Below are positions 32,140 to 43,479 of a DNA stretch of 64,000 bases, piece by piece. The stretch's first letter is position 1. Every line of letters starts with the position of its first letter. The notes below the pieces were generated by a model. That model saw only the letters and a list, made by a program, of their open reading frames with translations, did no database searches and was not told the origin of the DNA. The DNA is taken from contig NC_059072.1 in assembly GCF_020497125.1 (NCBI RefSeq), forward strand, positions 272,844,045 through 272,908,044, in the 5' to 3' direction. A program made the position numbers and the translations under genes. The stretch is from Mauremys mutica. Its lineage: Eukaryota; Chordata; Testudines; Geoemydidae.

Positions 32140-32480
32140 CCCTCCTCACCGGAGTATCTGTGCACTTCACAATCTTTAGTGTAACTGTTCTCCCAATGAC
32201 CTTGTGAGGTAGGGTCATGCTATTTTCCCTGTTTTACAGGTGGGGAACTAAAATACGGACCACCAGCTTTTCAAAAGTATTTAGGCATGTAAAGATGCAG
32301 ATTGATGCCTAATAAGATTTTCAGAAGTGCCTAGTCACCTAGGAAATTATGTGCCTTGATGCTTCTAAAAATTTCATTAGGCCCCTATCTAAATCTTCAG
32401 GCACCTAAATACGTTTGAAAATCTGGCCCAAAGTAAATTGCCAAGTTCACACAGGAAGTCTGTGGCAAAGCAGGAAATTA
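32140..32480 (+). repeat. MIR-type ancient SINE split by a small MITE
   Basis: The left part has 'ccttgtgaggtagggtcatg' and 'tgttttacaggtggggaact', and the right part 'aattgccaagttcacacagg' and 'agtctgtggcaaagcaggaa', both known pieces of MIR. The segment 32262-32431 between them is a palindrome whose ends 'cttttcaaaagtatttaggc' and 'acctaaatacgtttgaaaat' are inverted copies, so it probably inserted into the MIR. Confidence 0.6.
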
Positions 32481-32576
32481 AAACTGGATGACTACTTTTA
32501 GGAAATGATTAACAAACTGAAACAATGAGGAGTCTGGTGACACCTTAAAGACTAACAGATTTATTTAGGCATAAGT

Positions 32577-32604
32577 TTTTGTGGGTAAAAACCCACTTCT
32601 TCAG
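32577..32604 (-). ncRNA. Degenerate hammerhead-like core in the PLE tail
   Basis: The minus strand reads CTGAAGA, then stem GTGGGT/ACCCAC with a four-base loop, then AAAA, then ACTTATGCC. Compared with the tail at 28160 the core has lost CUGAUGA and GAAA, yet stem II is perfectly paired with different bases. Confidence 0.4.
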
Positions 32605-32846
32605 AGGCAGGGAATAAAAATTGCTGATACAGGCATAAATATATATTGGCACTTGAAGAGAAGGGAGTTACCTTACAAGTGGAGAACCAGTGTTGAAGGC
32701 CAATTCAGTCATGGTGGATGTAGTCCACTCCCAATAATTGATGAGGAGATGTCAATACCAAGAGAGGGAAAATTGCTTTTGTAGTGAGCCAGTCACTCCC
32801 AGTCCTTATTCAAGCCCAAATTGATGGTGTTAAGTTTGCAGATGAA

Positions 32847-33308
32847 TCATAGTTCTGCAGTTTCTCTTTGAAGTCTGTTTTTGAAGTTTTTTTGTAGTTG
32901 AAGAATGGCTACTTTTAAATCTGTTATTGAATATCCAGGGAGTTTGAAGTGTTCTCCTACTGGCTTTTGTATGTTACCATTCCTGATATCTGATTTGTTT
33001 CCATTTATTCTTTTACGTAAAGACTGTCCTGTTTGGTCAATGTACATGGCAGAGGGGCATTGCTGGCACATGATGGCATATATCACATTAGTAGATGTGC
33101 AGGTGAATGAGCCCCTGCTGGTGTGGCTGGTGTGGTTGGGTCCTATGATGGTGTTGTTAGAGTAGATATGGGGACAGAGAAGGCAGTAAGGTTTGTTAGA
33201 GGGATTGGTTCCTGAGTTAGTGTTTCTGTGGTGTGGTATGTAGTTGCTGGTGTGTATTTGCTTCAGGTTGGGGGGTTGTCTGAAAGCAAGGATTGGCCTG
33301 CCTCCCAA
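32847..33308 (-). pseudogene. PLE GIY-YIG endonuclease, YIG changed to YID
   Basis: A 153-codon open frame contains NVIYAIMCQQCPSAMYIDQTG, LRKRINGNKSDI and PVGEHFKLPGYSITDLKV. Compared with the copy at 27612, the catalytic-motif glycine is D and the HKSDI histidine is N, so it should be inactive even though the frame is open. Confidence 0.8.
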
Positions 33309-33706
33309 GACCTGTGAGAGTGGGGGATTGTCTTCCAGAATAGGTTGTAGATTGTTGATGATGCGCTGGAGAGGTTTTAGCTGGAAGCTGTACGTGATGG
33401 CCAGTTGTGTTCTGTTATTTTCCTTGTTGAGTCTGTCCTGTAGTAGGTGACTTCTGGGTACTCATGTCATTCTGTCAGTCTGTTTCCTCACTTCCCCAGG
33501 TGAGTATTGCATTTTTAAGAATGCTTGATAGAGATCTTGTAGGTGTTTGCCTGTGTCTGTGGGATTGGAGCAAATTCAGTTGTATCTTAGAGCTTGGCTG
33601 TATACAATGGATTGTGTGATGTGTCCTGGATGGAAGCTGGAAGCATGTAGGTAAGTATAGCGGTCAGTAGGTTTCCGGTATAGGATAGTGTTCATGTGAC
33701 CATCAC

Positions 33707-34255
33707 TTATTTGCACTGTAGTGTCCAGGAAGTGGATCTCTTGTGTGGACTGGTCCAGGCTGAGGATGATGGTTGGGTGGAAATTGTTGAAATTAGGTGA
33801 AATTCTTCAAGAGCCTCCTTCCTGTGGGTCCATACAATGAAGATGTCATCAATGTAGCATGAGTAGAGGAGGGGCACTAGGTGACGAGAGCTGAGAAAGC
33901 GTTGTTCTAAGTCTGCCTTAAAAATGTTGGCATACTGTGGGGCCATGTGGGTACCCAGAGCAGTGCTGCTTACTTGAAGGTATAAGTTGTCCCCAAATCT
34001 GAAATGGTTGTCAGAGAGGACAAAGTCACAAAGCTCAGCCACCAGGTGTGCCATGGCCTCATCAGGGATACTGTTCTTGACAGCTTGTAGTCCCTCCTTG
34101 TGTGGAATGTTGGTGTAAAGAGCTTCTATATCAATGGTGGCCAGGATGGTGTTTTCAGGAAGATCACCCATGCATTGTAGTTTCCTCAGGAAGTTGGTGA
34201 TGTCTCGAAGATACCTAGGAGTGCTGGTAGCATAGGGTCTGAGGGGAGAGTCCAA
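33707..34255 (-). pseudogene. PLE reverse transcriptase palm, open frame
   Basis: A 182-codon frame carries motif A in TIDIEALYTNIPH (about 34130), GTHMAPQYANIF (about 33945) and the catalytic YIDDIF at about 33845-33860. All three match the Penelope RT layout, and the aspartates are present. The frame is lost after 33707 and the fingers lie upstream in shifted frames. It would extend DNA from a nicked target in the nucleus. Confidence 0.85.
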
Positions 34256-34520
34256 ATAGTCAGATAATCCTGGTGTAAGAGTTCCAATGCTTGAGAAGAT
34301 GGGGCATCCAGGATTTCCTGGTTTGTGGATCTTGGGGAACAGATAGAATACCCCTGGTCGGGGTCTGGGGTTATGTCTGTGTAGATTTCTTCCCGTGTTG
34401 TAGCAGGGAGTTTGTTTAGTAGATGGTGTAATTTCTTTTGGTACTCCTCAGTGGGATCGGAGGATAGTGGCCTGTAGAATGTAATGTTGGAGAGTTGCCT
34501 GGCAGCCTCCTGTTCATAAT

Positions 34521-34708
34521 CTAGAATTCATAGACTTTAAGGTCAGAAGGGACCATTATGATCTTTTAGTCTGACCTCCTGCACAATGCAGGCCACAGAA
34601 TCTCACCCACCCACTACTGTAACAACCCCCTGACATATGTTTGAGCTATTGAAGTCCTCAACTTGTGGTTTAAAGACTTCAAGGTGCAGAGAATCCTCCA
34701 GCAAGTGA
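34521..34708 (-). mobile_element. CR1 3' tail inserted in the PLE
   Basis: The plus strand shows 'tcatagactttaaggtcaga', 'agtctgacctcctgcacaat' and 'caaggtgcagagaatcctcc', the antisense of a CR1 3' UTR. A 12-bp target duplication with one mismatch, cctgttcataat (34509-34520) and cctgttcatgat (34709-34720), flanks it. Confidence 0.85.
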
Positions 34709-34889
34709 CCTGTTCATGATGACTACAGCACTTCCTTTTTCAGCCCCTGTGATTAAAATATCAGAGTTGTTTCTGAGGCTGTGGATGGCATTGAATTCTG
34801 TACAGCTGAGGTTATGGGGCAAGTGATGCTATTTGTTCACAATTTCAGCCTGTGCACATCTGCAGAAGCACTATATGTAGAAGTGCAGT

Positions 34890-35002
34890 CAGGGCCATCC
34901 CTATCTATTCTTGGGCCCTGGGGAAGAGCTGGAGCAGGAGCTGGAGCAGCACGCTGTGCCCTACACAGCTGCATACTTTGCGTATTGGTATGGACGGCCC
35001 TG
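34890..35002. mobile_element. Small hAT element (113 bp) inserted in the PLE
   Basis: Ends CAGGGCCATCCCTA and TATGGACGGCCCTG. The 8-bp flanks agtgcagt and ggggcagt agree at six positions. The PLE reading resumes on either side. Confidence 0.65.
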
Positions 35003-35260
35003 GGGGCAGTCTGTCATTTCGACCATCAGGAGGAGTCCACGCAGAATTCTTCTTCTTGTAATGTTGGTAGGAGGGTTCCTGTAGGTCAGTGCTCTGTTCA
35101 GTGGTGTGTTGAAAATATTCCTTGAGTTGGAGATGGCGAAAGTAGCCTTCCAGATCACCGCAGAATTGTATCATGTGCGTGGGGTGGTGGAGCAGAGAGT
35201 CCCCGAGATAGGACAAGCTCTTTTGCCGGGCTGAGTCATCATCACCCAAGAGAAAAATTC

Positions 35261-37219
35261 TGGGATGCTTATTACCAGAAATTCATTTAGTCACAGACTT
35301 TCAGCTTCAGTTGCAGTGTAAGTAGAGTGACTAATGGTACAGTTAAATTCTTTGTTCTGGTAACTCCATAAGTCTCCCCTGTGGACTGAAAAACATACAC
35401 TTAATCTTACCATCACATAGCTTTGTTATGCTGCCAGCCTTTATATCCAATCTTCTCAGTCTTCATTCAGGTGTTGTCAGCTGGAGGAAGGAAATTGTTG
35501 AAACCACCCGGGCCTTTTATATCTATATAAAGGATAAAAGCTTACTTGTTACCTCTCCTTCCAAGACAAGGTCTAGCAAGTGGATGAAGGAACCACACTG
35601 GTGTCATTTTTTATAAATCTAATCAAAGGAGACAACATGCACAATGTCTAGAATTTAATCATATTTTTCAGTTAGGTTGGATTCATTTTGTGGACATGCA
35701 TCTCTGGCCATCTCTTAGGAGACCCTTTTAGGAGCAATACCTCTCTGTGGTGTTTGAGCATAGACTTCTCATGACCAATTGCTGTGTACAGTTTATCACT
35801 AGTTACTCCCTGTTTTTGAGTGTATGTAAGCATTATTCAGCTTTCCCTTTGAAATGGTGGGAGCTTGTTTTTGGCTGTATGTAATGCCGACAGACCCCGG
35901 TCTCTATCGCATGAGCTAAAAGCTAACTGGCTGTTAGCTAAGCCTGTAGAGCAGACTCATTTTATATCTCCCTCTAAGTGGTCTCAGTGTCACTAGATGG
36001 GACAGAACACCACACCCAGGAGCTGTGTGGGTTACATATACTCCCATTTTGTTTAAAATACCAGTATCCACAGCTACCTGTCTTCCTGCTTGTTCAGAAG
36101 AAGAGATGTTACCATCAGTTTTTGTTTACTTGTTTGTCAGTATTTCAACTTCAGGAGGTTTTCAGCAGCCACTAAACAGCCTTGTTCTGACAGCAGCTTT
36201 TATCACAGATTGTTTCTGTCCATATCTTTTTCTGCTCTTAGGAGTTGCCCTGGCAGTTGTGTGGCTGACTCCCCTATCAGTGCTAGCTGTTGCAGCCTGA
36301 TCCACTCTCTCAGTGGTCAAGTTGGTTAGCCCTACAGCTAAACCAAACCAAACCCATACTTCTTGCTTTTGGGAGGATCAAAAATCTCAAGCTAAATTCC
36401 AACTAAATGAAAAGCCACGCTTTCCACCCCTTCCATGGGTCATAACCCTCCCTTGAGGGCCTGTCTATCTTCTCCCCTTTCTGGGTTGCAATGGTACTTC
36501 ATCCATTATCTCACCCGCTGTGTCACAGCCTTCCCTGGAGGGTTTGCAAGTTTCAGTTTTCTCTCCAATGTGTCTTTTCTCCACACTTGTGATATCCATC
36601 AGCAGTTCTGCTTTCTCTAGGTCTCCTCAGACAGAAACAGACACAGAGCATGAATTTGGGATGTTATTCTGCCTGCTGTGGTCATGGATAAGATTTTGCA
36701 TTAGATACATATCTGCTAAAGTTGGGGGTTGTATGGCTCTTTGGTATCTGTTCAAGACGGAAGTGCAAGTGGAGCCTGGTATTGACACTGTTGTAGGCAA
36801 TGTGGAGGAAGAGACGAATACACAAATCTTTCCCCTTCTTATTTCCAAGCTTTTAAGGTTTTGGGAGAACGGGGTATGTCCTGCCAGATGTAACAGACAC
36901 TAAACAGTCTTTGTTTGTTAATTGCTTAATTTTTTATTCAGCTTTGGTCTACCTCAGTGGCTAGTTCTCCAGAGTAAGGGAGAAAGGGAACTGCATCTGC
37001 CAAGGAATAGAGGCACCAGCTGTGCTGCTGAAGCCACTCCTGATTATGTTAACCCATTAAATAGATGCTGTGACCAGCCTCAGTAAATACTAACATTATA
37101 TCTCCATTGAAAAGTTACTGAAAGAAAAATTAGAGCTGGCTGAAGGATGGCAATTCCTTTCATGACATTTTTTGAGGTTTCCAAGTTTGTTTTCATTTTG
37201 CATTGGAAAACAAAAAGTT
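35261..37219. other. No recognisable feature
   Basis: No coding region that I recognise. An open stretch of 127 codons at 36520-36903 (plus strand) has no motif. A segment near 35880-36030 resembles a repeat I have seen in turtle sequence, but I cannot place it. Confidence 0.4.
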
Positions 37220-37890
37220 TTTGAATCATAGAAGAATCACAGAATCATAGAAGATTAGGGTTGGAAGACACCTCAGGAGGTCATCTAGTCCAACCCCCTG
37301 CTTAAAGCAGGACCAACACCAACTAAATCATCCCAGCCAGGGCTTTGTCAAGCCGGGCCTTAAAAACCTCTATGGATGGAGATTCCACCACCTCCCTAGG
37401 TAACCCATTCCAGTGCTTCACCACCCTCCTAGTGAAACAGTGTTTCCTAATATCCAACCTAGACCTCCCCTCCTGAAACTTGAAATAATTGCTCCTTGTT
37501 CTGTCATCTGCCACCACTGAGAATAGCCGAACTCCATCCTCTTTGGAACCCCCTTTCAGGTAGTTGAAGGCTGCTATCAAATCCCTCCTCACTCTTCTCT
37601 TCTGCAGACTAAACATGTCCAGTTCCCTCAGCGTGTCCTCGTAAGTCGTGTGTCCCAGGCCCCTGATCATTTTTGTTGCCCTCCAATTTGTCCACATCCT
37701 TTCTGTAGTGGAAAGCCCACACAATACTCCAGATGTGGCCTCACCATTGCCGAATAGAGGGGAATAATCACTTCCCTCGATCTGCTGGCAATGCTCCTAC
37801 TAATGTACTCAATATGCCCTTAGCCTTCTTGGCATCAAGGGCACACTGCTGACTTATATCCAGTTTCTCATCCACTGTAATCCCCACACC
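37220..37890 (-). pseudogene. CR1 LINE, C-terminus of ORF2 with 3' UTR
   Basis: The 3' end is at left: 'gaatcatagaagattagggt' and 'caccccaggaggtcatct'-type antisense UTR. The frame 37323-37724 holds the RT C-terminal region: [20 protein letters not shown], then [20 protein letters not shown] and [20 protein letters not shown]. That block is diagnostic for CR1 ORF2. Upstream sequence to 37890 encodes the preceding RT part in other frames. The copy is 5'-truncated as usual. Confidence 0.9.
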
Positions 37891-37894
37891 CTTT

Positions 37895-38845
37895 TGGCCT
37901 TCACAGAATCCTCTGGCAAAGAGTTCCACAGGTTAACTGCATTGTGTGAAGAAATATTTTATTTTGTTTTAAACTTACTGCCTATTAATTTCACGTGGTG
38001 ACCCCTAGTTCTTTTGTTATGAGAAGGAGTAAACAACACTTCCTTATTTACTTTCTCCACACCAGTCATGATTTTATAGACCTCTAGCATTTCCCCCTTT
38101 AGTCATTTCTTTTCCCAGCTGAAAAGTCCCAGTTTTATTAATCTCTCCTCATATGGAAACTGTTCCATACCCCTAATCATTTCTGCTCCCATTTTCTATA
38201 TCTTTTCCAATTCCAATGTCTTTTTTTAAATGGGGCAACCATATCTTCAGGCAGTATTCAAGATGTGGGCATACCATGGATTTATATTTAGGCAATATGA
38301 TACTTTCTGTCTTATTATTTATCCCTTTTCTAATGATTCCCAACATTCTGTTAGGGTTTTTTGTTTGTTTGTTTGTTTGTTTTGGTTTTGGTTTTTTACT
38401 GCTGCTGCACATTGAGTGGATGTTTTCAGAGAAATATCCACGACTCCAAGATTTCTTTCTTGAGTGGTAGCAGCTAATTTAGTCCCATCATTTTATGAAT
38501 TGTATGGTTTCCAATGTGCATTACCTTGCATTTATCAACATTTAATTTCATCTGCAATTTTGTTGCCCAGTCACCCAGTGTTGTGAGATCCGTTTGTAAC
38601 TCTTTGCAGTCTGCTTTGGACATAACTATGTTGAGTAGTTTTGTATCATTTGCAAATTTTGCCACCTCACTGTTTACCTGTTTTTCCAGATCATTTTCCA
38701 GAAACCTTCTTACTGAAACCTTTGTTGAAACTGATATGTGTCTGCAAATCATTTCAACTTTGATGAAACAGCATATTTCAATGAAACTACATTTAGTCAA
38801 AAATGGTCTCACCGGCTCCAGAAAGCACACCAAGAACAACCCTCC
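37895..38845 (-). pseudogene. Second CR1-type LINE, RT part
   Basis: From right to left the minus strand encodes KFANDTKLLN (RT catalytic region, usual FADDTKL, about 38640-38660), LQMKLNVDKCKVMHIGNH (about 38515-38570), NRMLGIIRKGINNKT (about 38300-38345), then the ORF2 end with HNKRTRGHH and NLWNSLPEDS (about 37910-38030). It comes from a CR1 subfamily different from the one at 37220-37890, which seems to have inserted at or near its 3' end. A (GTTT)n run lies at 38356-38395. Confidence 0.8.
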
Positions 38846-39424
38846 ATGATTTGCAGTGACAACTGTAACTTTTCTTCTGGAAGGAACCTCTGAAGGAGTC
38901 TATGTCATCATCATTCATTTCCCTAAACACACTGTAGTCTCTCATGGACTTCTGGAATTTTAATACAGGCAGGAGTGGTTGCAGCAGCAGGGTGCACATG
39001 ACTGCATTACATTAACAGGTCTACCCATATTTTATAGCTAAAAAGTTAACAGTGTATACACTAATAGTGTATAACTGATATTTAAGCAATCAGCGCATGA
39101 AATGCAACAATGTAGACAAAATAGAAGTCCCTGAGTGTTTAAGATTTCTTGAAAAAGTGATACAAAAAAGTAGTAAGACAATCTAGTGACAACCTGCAAA
39201 AAGGGAAGATTTTGAAATTTTATTGTGTTCTTTGTATCACTCCATTTTTCAATCAAAACACCATGAAAAATCCAAACACTGCTAAATGTTTATAGTCCAT
39301 ATTTTGGTTTTTTTTGCCATTTCAGTCGGATTTTTAGAAAATAAATGTTTAAAGCCTCTGTACAGCTGAAGACTTCTGACCCACCATGACACCTCCATAT
39401 CATGGTTTGGCATTATTTTACCTT
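38846..39424. other. No recognisable feature
   Basis: No element or gene recognised. Confidence 0.45.
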
Positions 39425-39680
39425 TAAGACATAATAAGACATTTTTCCATAAGACATAGGAAAAAAAAAACTTTCTAACTATAAGGATACTTAAGAACTG
39501 GAATAGGTTACCTGGAGAGGTTGTGCAATCCCTGTCACTGGGAAGTTTTCAAGAACAGGTTAGACAACAACCTGGTAGAAATGGTCTAACTATACTTAAT
39601 CTTGCTTCTGTGCCAGAGGATGCACTAGATGACCTCTCAAGGTCCTTTCCAGCCCTACATTTCTGTGATTTTGTAATTTT
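39425..39680 (+). mobile_element. CR1 3' end, plus strand
   Basis: It contains 'ggttagacaacaacctggta' and 'tgacctctcaaggtcctttc', sense-strand CR1 3' UTR. Most other CR1 copies in the window are on the minus strand. Confidence 0.8.
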
Positions 39681-41659
39681 GTTCATCTCATTGATAAACA
39701 TTATTAATATTTGTATTTTGGGAGGTTGTCTGCCTCATAATTTGAGCTTTGAATTAATGAGTTAAGATTCTAAAGTGGCACCAACATAAATCATTGGTTA
39801 TTGCCACCATTGGTTTTCATTTAGCAAATCTTGGTTTAATGTAAGAAGTAAAATCTTGTAATGGGGAAAACTGTTAAGAAAACTATTAGAAAATCAATTA
39901 CGTACAATAAAGTTAACCTCTAATTTGCAGAACAACAGTTAAAATTTCATTATTTTCTAATCTTTATTCAATACTTGAATGACACTACCCATGAGAAAGA
40001 TAGTATGTCACATACTGCAGCTACCAACACTAAAAGACGGGTCAGGATGTGAAGCTAGAGTGCCATGGAGACATATTTAAGATTTGGCTCATTGTACTAC
40101 AAGTACTGACAGTGCTATAACTGGGTCATTATTCTAAACCAAGTGCCCTTTATGCATTTAGTGGGGTATTATTGTATATTAATTAAAATTAATTTTTAAC
40201 AGCTGGCTTGCCAAGGGGAAACCATTTTGTTTTTTGGCTGACTATTATTATTATTGTTGGTCTTTGTGGTAAGGCTTATGCAAGTAGATTATATGGAAGG
40301 GCTCATAAATTTTTATGACTACTTGAAAGGCTGCTAAATTAATATATTTAGTGAAACAAGAATTGTTGTATATTCCAATCAATAATCTTGGAGCCAGCTA
40401 CTCAGCTGGCATACATTAATATAGCTTCACTGAAGTCAATGTACCTATGTTGATACTCTCCAGCTGAGTATCTAGGCCTCAGTTAGTAGGACAATCACCT
40501 ATTGCCATTTGCCATTGCAGTCTGGGTGGAAGTGAATCTGTGACTGTTTCTAGAAAGAACCAGAATTATCATTCAGTCAGATCCTGGAGAAATACAGCAC
40601 CCCTCAGAATCAGCTTACAGGGTTGAATAGCAAATGAAGCTCACAAAGTTGGCTGGATCCCTTAATGCTTAATCTTAAGCATAAACATACCTTTAAAATG
40701 AGTGTCAGAAAATTGCACATTTCTTTGTGCTGTTTTTAGAGTTTTAGGATGACCCAACAAGAAAGCAATGCATTTCTGTCTATTGAGAAGGCTATTTTCA
40801 CATCTAGAAAATCTTGAAATGTCATTTTCTTTTTAAATAAAAGCAACTTCCAGTCCTCTGGGACCTGGGGTATATAGTCCCCAAGGACAATGCTCCAGAT
40901 ACATTCTGACAGATTTAGTATGCTTTAAGAATCTATGAGTCACCTGATGACATTCACTAAAAAAACTATTTATTTCTATTTTTGTATTTTAAACACTTAT
41001 TCAAGCTACACAGATATATAAAACTATTATTACTTTTCACCACTATGTGGGAAACTTGTTTACAATAAATATGATTTTGTAATTATTAAATGTACACTGA
41101 TTTTTCATATTGCACTTTAAACCACTTTACAGTCCTCATTTCCAGATGCTAAGTATAAATAATTAACCAATTATACATAAGTACTAATTTCAGTGCTGTT
41201 TAATTCTTCACTTTAAATACTATTTTCCTAACAGGTTTTAAATATTTTATTGTGTTAAGTAGAACAAAGTTTTCATAGAGCAATCTTTTCCCTGTCCCCA
41301 GGGCATTGCATTTCTCTAATTAGCTCAGCAGTTTTATAATATGACATTTATAAAAATTATTTGTCCTCGCTTCTCAAATTTACCACCATATTTTCTTTCA
41401 TATTTGTTTTAACGTCTAATTGTTTTTTCCCACCGGCTACTTTTTCCCAATTTCTCTTCCTTTAACTGAGCACCATCTATCCTATAGCAGGAGACCTATG
41501 GGGAAAAATAGTATGAAATCATGTAATTAAAAGCTGCATCATAATTATAGCTGGGTGAATAATTATTTTTTTTCAGTTTGGCCACCAAACAATTTAAAAA
41601 AAAAAGGGAAATATTTAGTTTGAGTCCAAAAATTACTTTTCAATAGTGCTATATTCTTT
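39681..41659. other. No recognisable feature
   Basis: AT-rich, probably unique sequence. No coding or repeat signature recognised. Confidence 0.45.
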
Positions 41660-41785
41660 AACCCAGGGATTAGAGCACTTCCCTGGTGTGTGGGAATCCT
41701 CAGTTCAATTCCCTCTTCTGGAGAAGGGACTTGAATTTATAGCTCCTGTCCCCAGCTAAGCATCCTGACCATTAGGCCTACTATC
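41660..41785. repeat. tRNA-like inverted dimer, copy 2
   Basis: Same palindrome type as 12648-12775. One arm has 'gggattagagcacttccctg' and a B-box-like AGTTCAATTCCC. The other arm, in reverse complement, has 'ggtcaggatgcttagctggg' and a T-arm-like AATTCAAGTCCC. Confidence 0.6.
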
Positions 41786-42494
41786 AGGTCACTTGCTCCC
41801 TCTCTCCTGTTGAAGTTGTTGTAGTTTATATAAATACTTAACTAGTCAGTGGGCCTAGCCCTGTCTCTTCCCTACCCACCTAGCTCCTTAATACAGTCTG
41901 CATTTCTCAGGTTGCTTATCCCAGTCTTAGTCTACTTGCCCTTTCAGTCTGATTCCTCTCCGCACCCCAGGCTTCTCATCTGATTGGTTTCTCTCACCAC
42001 GCTGGCCTCCAGTTGCCCCAAACCCCACTGGCTCTCATCTAATCTCAGTGCCCTGCCCTTGCCACAGTCTCTTTGCACTGTTCTGCTTCACGCCTCAGCT
42101 CTTCATCAGATCGTTTCCCCTCCTTCCTCATTTTCCACTAGTACTCAGTCTTTCCCCCACCCACTGACTTCCAGTGGGGTCATGATGGGAAACAGGTACA
42201 TATCTCCATTGTACGTGGCCTTCCCTGTGCAGTGGAAGTTCCATGATTTAATCTCTGGCCACTTTCATCCCTGTTTAATCCCAGTGTTCATCTGCATACA
42301 CCTGTGTGTGTATGTAGTACATCATAAATCACTGTATGACTTTCACCCCCTCTATGAGCAACAATTGCCAGTGATAACTGCCAGGATTTAATTTGATGAC
42401 ATTTTTGTTAGTAAATATTAAGCCTTTCAGTCCTCTTTGTATATTAAATTCATTCACATATTAAATATTCTCCAAAAATATCCTTATGGTATTA
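41786..42494. other. No recognisable feature
   Basis: Contains a 135-codon open stretch on the plus strand (41984-42391) rich in S, P and L with no recognisable domain. I treat it as chance. Confidence 0.45.
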
Positions 42495-43284
42495 AAATCC
42501 TAAAATTGTAGGACTGGAAGGGACTTAGAATGGTATTCTAGTCCATTCCCCTGCACTCAAGGCAGGACTAAGTATTATCTAAACAATCCCCGACCAGTGT
42601 TTGTCTACTCTTTATCTCTTCTTCAAAATCTCCAGTGATGGAAGTTCCACAACCTCCTTAGGCAATTTATTCCAGTGCTTAACCATTCTGACAGTTAGGA
42701 AGTTTTTCCTAATGTCCAAACTAAACCGCCCTTGCTGCAAATTAAGCCCATTGCTTCTTGTCCTATCCTCATATGTTAAGAAAAACAATTTTTCTCTCTC
42801 CTCCTTATAAGAACCTTCTATGTAATTGAAAACTGTTATCAAGTACCTGCTCAATCTCCTCTTCTCCAAACTAAACAAATCCATTTTTTTTCAATCTTCC
42901 CTCATAGGTCATGTTTTCTAGACCTTTAATCATTGTTGTTGTTCTTCTTTGGATTTTCTCCAATTTGTCCACATCGTTCCTGAAATGTGGACACAATACT
43001 CTAATTGAGGCCTAATCAGCATGGAGTACAGTGGAAGAATTACTTCTTGTGTCTTGCTTACAATACTTCTGATAATACATCCCAAAATTATGTTTCTTTT
43101 TTTTTCAGCAGTGTTACACATTTAGTTTATGATCCACTATGAGCCCCAGACCTCTTTCTGCAGTACTCCTTCCTAGGCAGTCATTTCCCATTTTGTATGT
43201 GTGCAAATGATTGTTCCTTCCTAAGTGGAATGCTTTGCTTTTCTCCTTATTGAATTTCATCCTATTTACTTCAGATGATTTCTC
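42495..43284 (-). pseudogene. CR1 LINE, second half of RT and 3' UTR
   Basis: The minus strand encodes MKFNKEKSKAFHLGRNN (about 43240), RGLGLIVDHKLNV, EVILPLYSMLIRPQLEYCV (about 43000-43070) and, after frameshifts, DLFSLEKRRLSR with WNKLPKEVVELPSLEIL (42612-42884). The antisense 3' UTR starts at about 42500 ('ggactggaagggacttagaa'). The copy is 5'-truncated and frameshifted. Confidence 0.9.
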
Positions 43285-43425
43285 CAATTTGTTGACAGCA
43301 GTAAAAAAAACAAACAAAAAAACCTCAAAACCACCACCACCAACCAAAAAAACCCCTAACAGAATGTTAGTAATCATTAGAAAAGGCATAAATAATAAGA
43401 CTGGAATGCTGTGTAAGGTTTGAAC
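43285..43425 (+). mobile_element. Short CR1 piece in opposite orientation
   Basis: The plus strand encodes NRMLVIIRKGINNKTG, the counterpart of NRMLGIIRKGINNKT in the element at 37895-38845. It abuts the minus-strand CR1 head to head at about 43285. Confidence 0.65.
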
Positions 43426-43479
43426 CAAGTATAAAAAAAGTATCTTCCATACCAAGAAGAAATTATTTGGATAGATAGG

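Larger units (their letters stand above)
32522..35260 (-). mobile_element. Penelope-like element, nearly full length, with insertions
   Basis: The minus strand holds the PLE in order: an N-terminal part with NSAWTPPDGRND (about 35040-35250), an AIHSLRNNSDIL..AEKGSAVV block (about 34720-34800), an EEYQKKLHHLLNKLP region (about 34400-34450), the RT (33707-34255), the linker, the GIY-YIG endonuclease (32847-33308) and a 3' tail (32522-32610). A CR1 tail (34521-34708) and a small hAT element (34890-35002) interrupt it. It lies in the opposite orientation to the PLE at 26880-28225. Stops and frameshifts inactivate it. Confidence 0.85.

Noticed and set aside
36520..36903. 127-codon open frame
   Set aside because: No recognisable domain and no splice or promoter context. 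Chance opening is the simpler explanation.
41984..42391. 135-codon open frame, possibly a secreted or membrane protein
   Set aside because: The composition (S, P, L, H) follows the C/T-rich DNA. No signal peptide, motif or splice context supports it.
42495..43425. Twin-priming inversion of one CR1 copy
   Set aside because: The inverted part repeats a region already present in the other part and looks like another subfamily, so two separate insertions are more likely.
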